A DNA stretch of 64,000 nt from Desulfurococcus amylolyticus Z-533 (GCF_000513855.1 NZ_KI911318.1:1117327-1181326), one strand, 5' to 3'; counted from the first letter of the stretch, positions 11,793 through 21,092 are shown. Notes: generated by a model from the sequence alone, not told the origin. Program-made: numbers and translations.

Positions 11793-12525
11793 CCATCCCG
11801 TTTAAAACACGTGAAATAATCTCGGCTAAACCAAAGCCGCTTGGAGACTCTGCAACAATATTACAGTACTTGAGTAACTCCTCATCAGAGCCGCCGACCG
11901 CAGCCCTGTAGCCGAGGAACTTGATGAAGTCTACATCCATCGCACTGTCACCTATACCCAGGGCTTCACTACTACTGATGCCAAGCTTATCCAGGATATA
12001 CTTGACTGCAACACCTTTCCCAACACCCTTAGCGTGTACGTGTATAGCGTACCCACTGTACTCGAGGGTGTAGCCTTCATGCCTTGACTCAACATACCTC
12101 TTCATCTCATTAACTATCTCGCCAGCCCTATCCAGGTATTTCCCACGCATCTTCAAAGCGTACTCGTAGAGCCTGAACCTGTTCTGCCAGGAATCCTCAA
12201 CGTATTCACCATACTTCTCAAGCAGGTCGAGGTAGACATCCCGGGCACTCATATTAGTCAGCTCCACAATACCCCATTCATCACTGTAGACTAATGCACC
12301 TGACTCACCCACGACAGGGCCATTTAACCCAATGTATCTAGAGAGCCCCACCACGATTGGTAATGCATTGCTTGAGACAAGGGACACGATCACGCCCTTG
12401 TCAACGAGTAAGCGCAAGGCCTCCACAGCCTTCAAGGCCAGCATATAACTCCTCCTATTAATGGTTAAAGTACCATCGATATCGGTGAATACTATCCTCA
12501 CCCTGATCACCCATTTACTATGCAT
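11770..12525 (-). CDS. Archaeal phosphoglycolate phosphatase-like HAD hydrolase (Cof/TA0175 type)
   Basis: This is a type IIB HAD phosphatase of 251 residues. Motif I FTDIDGTLT starts at ~residue 13, motif II VSLVSSNALP at ~47, the conserved Lys lies in AKGVGKGVAVKYIL (~170) and motif IV GIGDSAMDVDFI is at ~191. The C2-type cap lies between motifs II and III. The layout matches archaeal phosphoglycolate phosphatases resembling Thermoplasma TA0175. It overlaps the second HAD gene by 23 bases and is divergent from the hydrogenase operon. Confidence 0.8.
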   Translation of the reverse strand: MHSKWVIRVRIVFTDIDGTLTINRRSYMLALKAVEALRLLVDKGVIVSLVSSNALPIVVGLSRYIGLNGPVVGESGALVYSDEWGIVELTNMSARDVYLDLLEKYGEYVEDSWQNRFRLYEYALKMRGKYLDRAGEIVNEMKRYVESRHEGYTLEYSGYAIHVHAKGVGKGVAVKYILDKLGISSSEALGIGDSAMDVDFIKFLGYRAAVGGSDEELLKYCNIVAESPSGFGLAEIISRVLNGMGDEDSSE

Positions 12526-12611
12526 CGCAACTAAATCATGATAAATTTATTAGCATGGTTTTAAGCGTGGTGAGAATATCGTGGGAAATAAGTACCTATA
12601 TATATGTTTTG

Positions 12612-12656
12612 AATAAATTTTAAAGACTCTATATACTTGAATATATCATAGAGGTG
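12612..12656 (+). promoter_or_regulatory. Hydrogenase operon promoter region and ribosome-binding site
   Basis: A/T-rich boxes at ~12612-12623 (AATAAATTTTAA) and ~12629-12636 (TCTATATA) are candidate TATA elements. GAGGTG at 12651-12656 sits five bases before the ATG at 12662 and fits a Shine-Dalgarno site. No clear operator repeat is seen. Confidence 0.45.
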
Positions 12657-12661
12657 TAAAC

Positions 12662-13753
12662 ATGATTGATTACATAAACTTCGCCTTCATGTGCAGGGAG
12701 AAGCAGAGCGATACAGGAATAAGGATAGCCATAGTAGGTGCTGGACCAGCCGGGCTAGCGGCAACTGGATACCTGGCATGCCGGGGACACAGCATTGATG
12801 TATATGACAAGCAGCCTTACCCAGGCGGATTAATGATATTCGCTATACCACCCTGGAGAATACCGAGGAACAGGGTCTTAGAGGGCATGAAAGACCTAGA
12901 GAAGAGGCTGGGGGTTAGATTCATCACTAGAACCAAAGTATACGCCTCAGTAGAGATGCCTCACGAGGAGGGAGACGAGCTAGTCGAGAAGAAGACCAGC
13001 CTAGAGGAGTTGATAAGCAACTACGATCTAGTGCTATTATCAACGGGGACATGGAGATCGAAGATACCGAGGATCCAGGGGGCTAACGCTAAAGGCGTTG
13101 AAAGCGCCTTAGAATACGTGTATAAATTCAGACTCTACGAACTAGGACTAGTTAATTCAAAGCCTTCGGCAGGTAAGAAAGTAGTAGTTATAGGAGGCGG
13201 ATACAGTGCCATAGACGCTGCAGAACAGGCAGCAAAAGAAGGCGCCGAAGCCTACCTTGTATACAGGAGAACAATAAAGGAGGCTCCCGCAGGCATATTC
13301 GAGGTAGAGAGGGTGAAGAGGCTGGGGGTAGAATTCATGGAGCTGGTTTCACCAGTAGAGATAATTAGTGAAGGCAACGCGGTGAAAGCCATAAAGTTAC
13401 AGAGAATGCAGCTCGGACCCCCGGATGAAACAGGGCGCCCCCAGCCAATCCCCGTACCAGGCTCGGAGATCATCATCGAGGCAGATAGAGTAATATTCGC
13501 CACGGGCGAGTCGCCGACACCCCCATTACCCCAGTCCGAGGACTACATGAATAAGCTAGGGATAAGGCTAAATAAGGATGGATCAATAGTAGTGAATAAT
13601 ATAATGCAGACAGGTAATCCAAAAGTATTCGCGGCTGGAGACGTGGTAACAGGCCCCTCGAAGGTGGGCCGAGCAATAAAGAACGGCCTATACACAGCCA
13701 AATACATGCACAACTGGATAGAGGCTAAACTAGTTGCTTCAATAGCGAGGTGA
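12662..13753 (+). CDS. FAD/NAD(P)-dependent oxidoreductase, GltD-like, hydrogenase-associated
   Basis: This 363-residue protein has two Rossmann motifs: GAGPAG (~residue 26, FAD) and IGGGYSAIDAAEQA (~175, NAD(P)H). It also has the family's YPGGLMIFAIPPWRIPRN segment and the C-terminal FAD motif VFAAGDVVTGPSKVGRAI. It resembles the small subunit of glutamate synthase and NADPH:ferredoxin-type subunits, but lacks the long N-terminal Fe-S domain of GltD. It is the first gene of the hydrogenase operon and overlaps the next by four bases. I infer that it links NAD(P)(H) to the Fe-S subunit; direction and partner are not proven. Confidence 0.75.
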   Translation: MIDYINFAFMCREKQSDTGIRIAIVGAGPAGLAATGYLACRGHSIDVYDKQPYPGGLMIFAIPPWRIPRNRVLEGMKDLEKRLGVRFITRTKVYASVEMPHEEGDELVEKKTSLEELISNYDLVLLSTGTWRSKIPRIQGANAKGVESALEYVYKFRLYELGLVNSKPSAGKKVVVIGGGYSAIDAAEQAAKEGAEAYLVYRRTIKEAPAGIFEVERVKRLGVEFMELVSPVEIISEGNAVKAIKLQRMQLGPPDETGRPQPIPVPGSEIIIEADRVIFATGESPTPPLPQSEDYMNKLGIRLNKDGSIVVNNIMQTGNPKVFAAGDVVTGPSKVGRAIKNGLYTAKYMHNWIEAKLVASIAR

Positions 13754-14250
13754 CCTATATGAGTTCGAACCCGGGTAGATACTACAGGATAATAGACCTA
13801 GGGACATGCATAGGATGCGGCGCATGCGAGGCCGCATGCGATTTCATACATGATGGGCACCCGTATATAAAGGTATATAGGACGGAACTAGGCATTGAGA
13901 TACCCGTTTCATGCATGCACTGCGCTAAAGCTCCATGTATAGATGTCTGCCCAACAGGCGCGATGACCAGGGATAGTGAGGGAGCCGTGTACGTTGTAGC
14001 AAGCAAGTGCATCGGGTGCATGGCATGCCTATATGCATGCCCATTCGGCATCCCAGAGCTCGATAAATCACTAAGGGTATCAACTAAGTGCGACCTCTGC
14101 ATGGATCAAAGGAGGAAAGGATTGGAGCCAGGCTGTAGCTCTATATGTCCAGCCGGGGCAATAATATACGGGGAGGAAGCATTGGTATTCGATAAGGCGA
14201 AGAAGAAGGTAGCTGAAGCAATGGCGAGGGCAAGGTTCGAGACACTGTAG
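13750..14250 (+). CDS. Four-cluster ferredoxin-like subunit (HycB/DMSO-reductase-B type)
   Basis: This 166-residue Fe-S protein has four cysteine groups: CIGCGACEAAC (~residue 20), CMHCAKAPCIDVCP (~56), CIGCMACLYACP (~85) and the split CDLCMDQRRKG...CSSICP (~113-134). Together they can bind four [4Fe-4S] clusters, as in HycB, HydN and DmsB proteins that pass electrons between a catalytic dehydrogenase and a membrane complex. It starts at GTG 13750, overlapping the preceding stop, or at ATG 13759. Its place between the flavoprotein and the membrane subunits supports an electron-transfer role. Confidence 0.82.
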   Translation: MTYMSSNPGRYYRIIDLGTCIGCGACEAACDFIHDGHPYIKVYRTELGIEIPVSCMHCAKAPCIDVCPTGAMTRDSEGAVYVVASKCIGCMACLYACPFGIPELDKSLRVSTKCDLCMDQRRKGLEPGCSSICPAGAIIYGEEALVFDKAKKKVAEAMARARFETL

Positions 14251-14260
14251 GTGAAGCTAT

Positions 14261-15778
14261 GTGAACACGCTAGCCACTAGTATACTGCTCTATCTTTTCT
14301 CACTTGTAATACTCATATTCATAAGTAGACCATATTTAAATCCTTTACCCAGGTTTCTCATAAAACTGATCCCATATGGTTTAACCGGTTTAGCCATATA
14401 TCTCGAGTACAATAGTGGTTTAATAGATGATTTCCCCACACTACTAGCCTACACAACACTGGTTCTAGGATATATTATAGGCATATATTCAACATATTAT
14501 TTCAAGCTAGAGGAATACCATGGGAGATTCGATACCGTAATAGACTTATTCGTAATCCTTGTAGCTGCGACCTATGGCTCGCCAAACCTTATATCGCTGG
14601 CAGCAATGTGGTCAGCCGCAGAGATTATTGGATGGTACCTCATCGTTGAGGGAGAGGCACACTCCATAGAGGGCTCACTGAGATCCTCGAGAGGATACCT
14701 GCTTACATCAACACTTACATTCGAGATCTCCGTTTTCACAGTGATACTGGTCTCAATATTATCGGTAATGGCAACCATGGCCTCCGTGGACATAGGGTTC
14801 CTGATTAAGCCGTTTAAAACTATACCGTCTCACAGTGAGGCAAGCATATACTTTATTCCACTATTAATCGTTGGATTCATAGCTAAAACAGCAAATATCC
14901 CGCTACACTTCTGGCTACCCGGGGCGCATTCAGCAGCACCTTCACCGGCCTCAGCGATACTGAGTGGTTTAATGACTCCGCTGGGCTTCTACGGGTTATA
15001 CAGGGTGCTTAAACTAGTCGACTTATCGAGCTATAGCATGGAGCTAGCCATGGTCTTAGCCATCCTAGGATTCATGTCAGTTATCTATGGATGGATACAG
15101 GTATCTGCCCAGAGGGATGGTAAGAAAATACTCGCATATGCAACCATAGCGACAAACGGCTATATAAGCATGGTTTTCGCACTATATGTTCTCAACCCCT
15201 CCAACGGCATGGAAAACCTGCTCGGGCTCTCGATACTAATGCATGCAGCATATAAGGTAACGCTGTTTAGTGAAATGGGGTTGATCGAGGCATCTTACAG
15301 GACCAGGTATATACATGGTATAAGAGGACTCTCGAAAACACTGCCCCTGTCATCGATGGGGGGACTCCTGGCCGTGCTCACATTAATGGGTGCACCAGGT
15401 ACAATAGGTTTCACGGTTAAAGCGCTCTCAGTATACTATATCATATCCCAGGCATTAGACCCGGCTAGATTACTGATACTGGTGGGATTCATAACATATA
15501 TGGCGATATCAGCATACCTAGCCGTGAAATACATGACGATATACTTTAGCACGCCGCACCCACCCTTCCCAGAGGAACCCAGTGAGATACCTAGAGTAGC
15601 CCAGATACCCGTACTCGTCCTCGGCTTATCAAATGTCTACCTACCAATAGTATTGATACCATTACTTAAAGAATTAGCGGATTTAATCCTCCTGTTTTCA
15701 ATGGTGTCACCCCTGATGCTTCTCGCTACGGTACTCATGTACCTCACAGCGGCAAGAGAGAGGGGTGTTAAGCATTGA
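14261..15778 (+). CDS. Proton-translocating antiporter-like membrane subunit (NuoL/M/N family)
   Basis: This 505-residue protein has about 14 hydrophobic helices. It contains the key Glu in the MWSAAEIIGWYLIVEGEAHS region (~residue 125) and a conserved Lys followed by IPLHFWLPGAHSAAPSPASA (~212), hallmarks of the ion-pumping subunits of complex I and group 4 hydrogenases (HyfF/HycC/MrpD type). It begins at GTG 14261, ten bases after the ferredoxin subunit. It would couple electron transfer to proton or sodium export in the cytoplasmic membrane. Confidence 0.85.
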   Translation: MNTLATSILLYLFSLVILIFISRPYLNPLPRFLIKLIPYGLTGLAIYLEYNSGLIDDFPTLLAYTTLVLGYIIGIYSTYYFKLEEYHGRFDTVIDLFVILVAATYGSPNLISLAAMWSAAEIIGWYLIVEGEAHSIEGSLRSSRGYLLTSTLTFEISVFTVILVSILSVMATMASVDIGFLIKPFKTIPSHSEASIYFIPLLIVGFIAKTANIPLHFWLPGAHSAAPSPASAILSGLMTPLGFYGLYRVLKLVDLSSYSMELAMVLAILGFMSVIYGWIQVSAQRDGKKILAYATIATNGYISMVFALYVLNPSNGMENLLGLSILMHAAYKVTLFSEMGLIEASYRTRYIHGIRGLSKTLPLSSMGGLLAVLTLMGAPGTIGFTVKALSVYYIISQALDPARLLILVGFITYMAISAYLAVKYMTIYFSTPHPPFPEEPSEIPRVAQIPVLVLGLSNVYLPIVLIPLLKELADLILLFSMVSPLMLLATVLMYLTAARERGVKH

Positions 15779-17289
15779 GTATGATTCACGGTATAATCAC
15801 CTCGGCATCATACATACTCGTGTTAACAGGATCAGCGACAAGTGATAGCCTGACCAGGCTTAGCAGGGTGCTCAGAGTAATAGGTTTCGCTCTCCCATTA
15901 ATCGATACATTATTCAACCCAGCTGGGTTACTTGACTTTCAGAAATACTTCGTAGTGCTTGCAACACTCGTATCAGTGGCTGTAACCCTGCACTCGGAGG
16001 GGTACTATAGGGTAATTTATGGAAAAGTATCATATCAGCAATCACTATTAAATACCGTGCTTGTAACAGTGCTCACAGTGTTCAACGCCAGATTACTCGG
16101 GGAATTTGTCATTGGGCTGCTACTACTAGACCTGCTACTGATACTAGTGATTCTAATGGATAAGGGGGCTGAAAACTATGGGATAGCGATATACTATATA
16201 GTGTTAAGCACTATACCAGCCGACATGGCTGTTCTAACAATGTGGGCAACAATAGCACAGAACTATGGTTTAGAGGCGTCGCTGACAACGAGTTTTTCAA
16301 CGCTAGCACTACACAAGATCAGTATACACCCATTGGTGGCAACATTGATATTGATCGGGTACACTACAAAACTAGGGTTATTCCCACTACACATATGGCT
16401 ACCCATAGTACATCCAGAGGCACCTAAACACGGTTCAGCAATACTGAGCGGATTAATAATAAAGATGGGCGTCTTCGGGTTGCTTCTAGCCTCGATGATA
16501 TTCACATATCCCGGGTACATGAATTACATCATATTAGTACAGGGAGCGATAACGGCTTTATACGGGAGCTTCGCCGCGACACTTCAGAAAGATATTAGAA
16601 GACTACTGGCATATAGCTCGCTAGGGCATGCCGGAGTAATAGCCATACTATACTCGTTTTCAATACTCTATGGAGACCCCCTTATATCATATCTTTTATA
16701 CTTCTATATAATATACCATGGAGTAGTCAAGGCCCATGCATTCATGAATGCCGCGTTAATGGATCAATTAGCTAACACCTATGACATTTATAAACTAGGA
16801 TACCTTGGACAGTTATACCGGTCTTTAATCATTCCAGCCTTTAATATATTCATGAACTTCGCCGGAATACCGCCCTCTTACGGCTTCATGATGAAGCTAA
16901 TGCTTCTAATAACAATTATACTGCTCATACCGTCACTAGGGATTATACCATTACTTACAAGCATAATTATCATTGTAGTAGCCGTGTTCTCGATACTCTA
17001 CAGTATTAAGATAATTGGATGCTATATAGGGGGCTACAGAAAAGTCGTAAAACCCCCTGTAAAAGTCATGGAAGAGGAGTTATTCTCCGAGTACTATATC
17101 GCGTTCATCACGCTCATTCTCCCCATCATATACATAGCATTATCCATGGAGTACATGCCCGGCTACCTAGCTATTACACTACTGTTACTAGAAGCAATCT
17201 CCCTACTCATGTATACATGGATACTGTTTAGGAAGCCCATATATAAGACAGGTGAACCAAAATACTGGCTCTCAGGTGTTGAGCAATGA
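15775..17289 (+). CDS. Second antiporter-like membrane subunit (NuoL/M/N family)
   Basis: This 504-residue multi-pass protein is a paralogue of the preceding subunit. The conserved channel segment reads KLGLFPLHIWLPIVHPEAPKH (~residue 202) followed by GSAILSGLIIKMGVFGLLL, and a Lys lies in the following discontinuous helix region (LQKDIRRLLAYSSLGHAG). It starts at TTG 15775 and overlaps the previous stop by four bases. Two such pump subunits without the MrpB/C/E/F/G set point to a HycCD/Hyf-like arrangement rather than a Thermococcus Mbh arrangement. Confidence 0.83.
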   Translation: MSMIHGIITSASYILVLTGSATSDSLTRLSRVLRVIGFALPLIDTLFNPAGLLDFQKYFVVLATLVSVAVTLHSEGYYRVIYGKVSYQQSLLNTVLVTVLTVFNARLLGEFVIGLLLLDLLLILVILMDKGAENYGIAIYYIVLSTIPADMAVLTMWATIAQNYGLEASLTTSFSTLALHKISIHPLVATLILIGYTTKLGLFPLHIWLPIVHPEAPKHGSAILSGLIIKMGVFGLLLASMIFTYPGYMNYIILVQGAITALYGSFAATLQKDIRRLLAYSSLGHAGVIAILYSFSILYGDPLISYLLYFYIIYHGVVKAHAFMNAALMDQLANTYDIYKLGYLGQLYRSLIIPAFNIFMNFAGIPPSYGFMMKLMLLITIILLIPSLGIIPLLTSIIIIVVAVFSILYSIKIIGCYIGGYRKVVKPPVKVMEEELFSEYYIAFITLILPIIYIALSMEYMPGYLAITLLLLEAISLLMYTWILFRKPIYKTGEPKYWLSGVEQ

Positions 17290-17567
17290 GCTACATAAGG
17301 GCTAGCATAGTAAGATGGTTTGAAGAAATAGCTGAGAAGACCATGGAGAAGCTTAAATCAACACATAAGGGCACACTCCCAACGTTGATATCGAGTCTCA
17401 CGAATATCGGTGACGTGGTTTTCCCATACATCTCTCACCTCACCGACGTCTTATCTAGGAGGCTCAACAAGCTCCAGTTCACCATGATAGAGTCTATGTT
17501 ACTAGCATCACTATGGTTCGGCTTTATAGCAATACTCCTAGTTATTGTGACCATATTACTTGGGTGA
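17286..17567 (+). CDS. Small single-span membrane subunit of the hydrogenase complex
   Basis: This 93-residue protein has an amphipathic, charged N-terminal ~65 residues and one C-terminal transmembrane helix (MLLASLWFGFIAILLVIVTI). It overlaps the previous stop as ATGA and is followed after six bases by the NuoH-like gene, so it is almost certainly part of the complex. I do not recognise a named family. It may play the role of the small accessory subunits (NuoK/EchA-adjacent or C-terminal NuoL tail pieces) seen in other group 4 complexes. Confidence 0.65.
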   Translation: MSYIRASIVRWFEEIAEKTMEKLKSTHKGTLPTLISSLTNIGDVVFPYISHLTDVLSRRLNKLQFTMIESMLLASLWFGFIAILLVIVTILLG

Positions 17568-17573
17568 TGGGCC

Positions 17574-18449
17574 GTGGAGCAATTACTTGCCTTAACAGCT
17601 GTAGCTCTCGCAATCCTATTACCAGTATTATATGATGGCATCGAGCGGAAAACAAAGGCCATACTACAGAGTAGGGTGGGCCCACCACTTCATCAATCAC
17701 TGCTGGACCTAGGTAAACTATTATCTAAGGAGCCTGTGGAGTTCCCATCGTATCCACTAGTATTCTACACCACAGTACTCTCGATAATCCTAGAGTTCGC
17801 AGTGATACTAGTATTAAATATAGCAGTACTAGGGATAAACACCTCATTGTTAATGCCGGTGGCCATAGCATTAGTAACTGTGGCACAGACCGCAAACATA
17901 TCCATGCCGCTCCTAGTCTCGAATCCTTACTCACAGATCGGAGGTATGAGGGAAGTCATGTTAGCGCTTGTGAACGAGTTCTCCCTAGTGGCTGGGCTCG
18001 CCTTGTTCTACTACTACACAGTCTCCCAACACCCATCCAGCATTATGGGCTGGGTGATCGCTATGCCACTCATAATATTGGTTACCACAGCAACCTATGT
18101 TCTATCTGGTAGGGCACCATTCGACATCGCTGAGGCCGAGGTAGAGCTCGCATCCGGTGTACTTATAGAGTTAAGTGGTAGAGTCCTCGCTTTATACCTG
18201 TACTCGATATACTTGAAGCGATATGTTTCATCCATGCTTGCAGCGGTAGTAGTGTTTACGTTGATGCCGTTGAACCCCTTGATAAGATTCATCCTGGTGA
18301 ACGTATCTATCCCCTTCATATGGATACTGTACTCTATAACCAGTGTGATGCTTGGGAGGAGCCGTATAGATCTTGCTCCAGGCACCTTATTTAGGGTATA
18401 TATTGTCCTGTTAACGATATCTATAACAGGGTTATTGGTGATTAAATAA
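17574..18449 (+). CDS. NuoH/HycD-type membrane anchor subunit
   Basis: This 291-residue protein has about eight membrane helices. Signatures are ERKTKAILQSRVGPP near the N-terminus (~residue 25), the charged loop IGGMREVMLALVNEF (~122) and GRAPFDIAEAEVELASG (~182). These motifs form the interface between the Fe-S arm and the membrane arm in complex I, HycD and EchB. It begins with GTG, six bases after the small membrane gene, and its stop shares one base with the start of the large-subunit gene. Confidence 0.88.
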   Translation: MEQLLALTAVALAILLPVLYDGIERKTKAILQSRVGPPLHQSLLDLGKLLSKEPVEFPSYPLVFYTTVLSIILEFAVILVLNIAVLGINTSLLMPVAIALVTVAQTANISMPLLVSNPYSQIGGMREVMLALVNEFSLVAGLALFYYYTVSQHPSSIMGWVIAMPLIILVTTATYVLSGRAPFDIAEAEVELASGVLIELSGRVLALYLYSIYLKRYVSSMLAAVVVFTLMPLNPLIRFILVNVSIPFIWILYSITSVMLGRSRIDLAPGTLFRVYIVLLTISITGLLVIK

Positions 18450-20086
18450 TGCATTCCCAGACGCTTCTAGATAGATACATCCAGCTAGCTGGGAAACTAG
18501 GCGGCAAGCATCTCGTGGAAGGAGACATGGTACACTTATACATACCCCGTGAAAACCTGGTTAAGGCTGCCTCCACATTGTTCAATGAATACAGACTAAC
18601 ACATAGGACGTGCGTCGCAATAGATGAGAGGCCGTTAAACGGCTTCTTCACGCTGACACATATATTCACGGATGACTCATCGAGGCTATATGTATTAGTG
18701 AAAACATACCTTGAGGGAGATAACCCGGTTGCACCCAGCATAGTTGGCGAGGTACCAGCCGCGGACTGGTGTGAGCTGGAAGCAATGGATTTACTAGGGA
18801 TACAATTCGAGGGGAGGAGAAGAGAGAGACTTGTTCTACCACCATACTGGCCCGATGGAGTATACCCATTAAGGAAGGAGTTCTCATATGATCAAAGGCT
18901 AAACCTCCATGCGGTATCGGAGAAAATAGAGCAGGCTGGGGAAACCGGGGTACCAGTGCCTATAGGACCCTATCACCCGGCTCTCCACGAGCCAGAGTAC
19001 TTCGAGCTGTATGTTGAAGGAGAGCGGATCTTAGACGTTAAATACAGAGGATTCCATGTACATCGTGGAATAGAGAAACTAGCTGAATCCAGAATGACGT
19101 ATCAACAGGTAAACTTTCTAGCAGAGAGGATATGCGGTATATGTGGCTTCGAGCACAGTACATGTTACGCCTTGGCAGTTGAAAAAGCTGCTAAACTAGA
19201 TGTACCGGAGAGAGCGCAATTCATTAGAAGCATAGTCCTCGAAGTTGAGAGGCTGCACAGCCACCTACTATGGCTCGGCGTCGCATTCCACACCCTTGGA
19301 TATGATGCCGGCTTCATGCATATGTGGCGTATAAGGGAAAAGGTAATGGAGCTGGCTGAAGCATTAACCGGGAGTAGGAAAACATATGGTATAAACATGG
19401 TTGGTGGGGTACGGAGAGACATAAATGAGGAGAAGAGAAAGAAGACCATTGAAGTACTCAACGAGTTGGAGAAAGAGTTCAGTAAGATAATAGATGTCGC
19501 GATAAGCGTCCCACAAGTCAAGAAGAGGTTGACAGGTACAGGAGTACTACCAAAGGAGTGGGCCGTAAAGCTAGGAGTCGAAGGCCCTGTTGCAAGGGCT
19601 TCAGGTGTAGACAGGGATGCCAGGAGGGATTTACCATACGCAGCCTACAAGCATGCATCATTCAAGGTCCCGGTTTACACCGAGGGAGACAACATGGCTA
19701 GGGCACTAGTTAGAGTTGACGAGGTGAAGGAGTCAATGTCGATAATAATACAACTACTAGACGCCATACCCAGGGGTCCCATAATGCTTGATAAGTATGA
19801 GATACCTGAGGGAAGGATAGGGGTCCAGGTGGTTGAGGCCCCTAGGGGAGGAGATATACACTACGTGTTGACAGGTAAAGGGAAACCATATAGGTGGAGG
19901 GTCCGGGCTCCAACATATAATAACATCCCAGCGCTGAGGATAATGCTGAGGGATCAATCCCTAGCTGATGCACCGCTCACAATAGCCAGTATAGACCCAT
20001 GCTTCTCATGTACTGATAGAATCATGGTTATAAGAGAGAATGGAAGAGTGGAGAGAATTAGTTTTAACAGGGGTGTTCCACTATGA
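18449..20086 (+). CDS. [NiFe]-hydrogenase large subunit, group 4, NuoC-NuoD fusion (HycE-like)
   Basis: This is a 545-residue catalytic subunit. Residues ~1-150 match the 30-kDa NuoC-like domain (WCELEAMDLLGIQFEGRRRERL). The remainder is NuoD/HycE-like. Both nickel-binding motifs are intact: RICGICGFEH (~residue 228) and DPCFSCTDR (~517), unlike complex I, which has lost them. About 20 residues follow the second motif, so an endopeptidase of the HycI type should be needed for maturation. No hyp or protease gene lies in the window. The domain fusion and the CTDR ending favour a formate-hydrogenlyase-like class. Start ATG 18449. Confidence 0.9.
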   Translation: MHSQTLLDRYIQLAGKLGGKHLVEGDMVHLYIPRENLVKAASTLFNEYRLTHRTCVAIDERPLNGFFTLTHIFTDDSSRLYVLVKTYLEGDNPVAPSIVGEVPAADWCELEAMDLLGIQFEGRRRERLVLPPYWPDGVYPLRKEFSYDQRLNLHAVSEKIEQAGETGVPVPIGPYHPALHEPEYFELYVEGERILDVKYRGFHVHRGIEKLAESRMTYQQVNFLAERICGICGFEHSTCYALAVEKAAKLDVPERAQFIRSIVLEVERLHSHLLWLGVAFHTLGYDAGFMHMWRIREKVMELAEALTGSRKTYGINMVGGVRRDINEEKRKKTIEVLNELEKEFSKIIDVAISVPQVKKRLTGTGVLPKEWAVKLGVEGPVARASGVDRDARRDLPYAAYKHASFKVPVYTEGDNMARALVRVDEVKESMSIIIQLLDAIPRGPIMLDKYEIPEGRIGVQVVEAPRGGDIHYVLTGKGKPYRWRVRAPTYNNIPALRIMLRDQSLADAPLTIASIDPCFSCTDRIMVIRENGRVERISFNRGVPL

Positions 20087-20598
20087 GTAAACTCCTTAAA
20101 CCAGTTAAACTAGTAGTAATAGCTAGTGAAGCAGGAAGAGTAACAAGGAAGTATCCGTTTGAAGAACCACTTGTAACACCGGACTTCAGGGGTAAAATAG
20201 AGATAAATGCCTCCAAATGCATTGGATGCGGTGCATGCGTTAATGCATGCCCACCAAACGCGTTACAGTTAATAGAGGATAAGGAGAAACTAGTGCTAAG
20301 ATATTTCATCGGGAGATGCATATTCTGCTGGAGATGCATAGACGTATGTCCTACAGGCGCAATCAAGGGGACCCGGGAGTTCGAGCTGGCTACAGATGAT
20401 ATTTCAGACCTCTACACGCACGTAGTACACTCAAGGAAAGTATGTGCATCATGCGGCAATACCTATGCAACAGAGAAAATAATACGCTATGTAGCGGAAC
20501 ACGCGTCCTTAAGTGAGGAATACCTGGATAAATGCCCTGATTGCAGGAAAAGAAACTTCATTAAGGCATTATCAAGGAGGAGGGGCGGCTTTGAATAG
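20083..20598 (+). CDS. NuoI-like 2x[4Fe-4S] ferredoxin subunit with C-terminal Cys cluster
   Basis: This 171-residue subunit overlaps the large-subunit stop as ATGA. Two ferredoxin motifs, CIGCGACVNACP (~residue 46) and CIFCWRCIDVCP (~86), carry electrons to the small subunit. The C-terminal region adds CASCGN (~126) and CPDC (~154), a possible zinc ribbon or extra metal site; HycF-type subunits have similar tails. AAGGAGGAGGGG at ~20573-20585 lies inside its 3' end and serves the next gene, which starts eight bases before this stop. Confidence 0.85.
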   Translation: MSKLLKPVKLVVIASEAGRVTRKYPFEEPLVTPDFRGKIEINASKCIGCGACVNACPPNALQLIEDKEKLVLRYFIGRCIFCWRCIDVCPTGAIKGTREFELATDDISDLYTHVVHSRKVCASCGNTYATEKIIRYVAEHASLSEEYLDKCPDCRKRNFIKALSRRRGGFE

Positions 20599-21060
20599 TC
20601 TCTTAAAAAAGAGTATATGGGTATTCCATTTAAACACAGGTAGTTGTAATGCCTGCGATATAGAAATACTCGACGCCTTGACCCCGTTCCATGATGCAGA
20701 GAGATTCGGTGTTAAACTAGTAGGGTCCCCGAGGCACGCTGACGTGATATTGTTAACAGGGCCAATAACTATTGAAACGCTCCCTAAAGTAATAAACGCT
20801 ATAGAGGCTGCACCGCGCCCAAGAATAATAGTGGCACTAGGATCCTGCGGTGTTGGAGGCGGTATATGGCATGACACGTATTCAACCATCGGAGGCGTGA
20901 GGAGCCTGAAAAAATCCTGGATGAAAAGGGTATACAGGTCGACGGGATATACTATGTGCCAGGATGCCCTATAAGGCCTGAAGCCCTCCTATATGCTATC
21001 GCGTTGATAAAGGGACTTGTATCAAAGAAGGTGAAGGGGGAGATAAAGTACGCCGAGTAA
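20591..21060 (+). CDS. NuoB/HycG-type [NiFe]-hydrogenase small subunit, split by a -1 frame shift
   Basis: The small subunit holds the proximal [4Fe-4S] cluster. Starting at TTG 20591, frame 0 shows GSCNACDIE (~residue 18) and ALGSCGVGGGIW (~89), then runs into unrelated sequence and a stop at 20974. The -1 frame resumes exactly at a run of six A (20909-20914) with EKILDEKGIQVDGIYYVPGC and IRPEALLYAIALIKG, ending at 21060. It supplies the fourth cluster Cys (PGCP). One extra A would restore a ~156-residue protein. The cause may be sequencing error, mutation or programmed slippage. Confidence 0.8.
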
Positions 21061-21092
21061 GCTTGCCGCATATATATGTAAATACATACATC

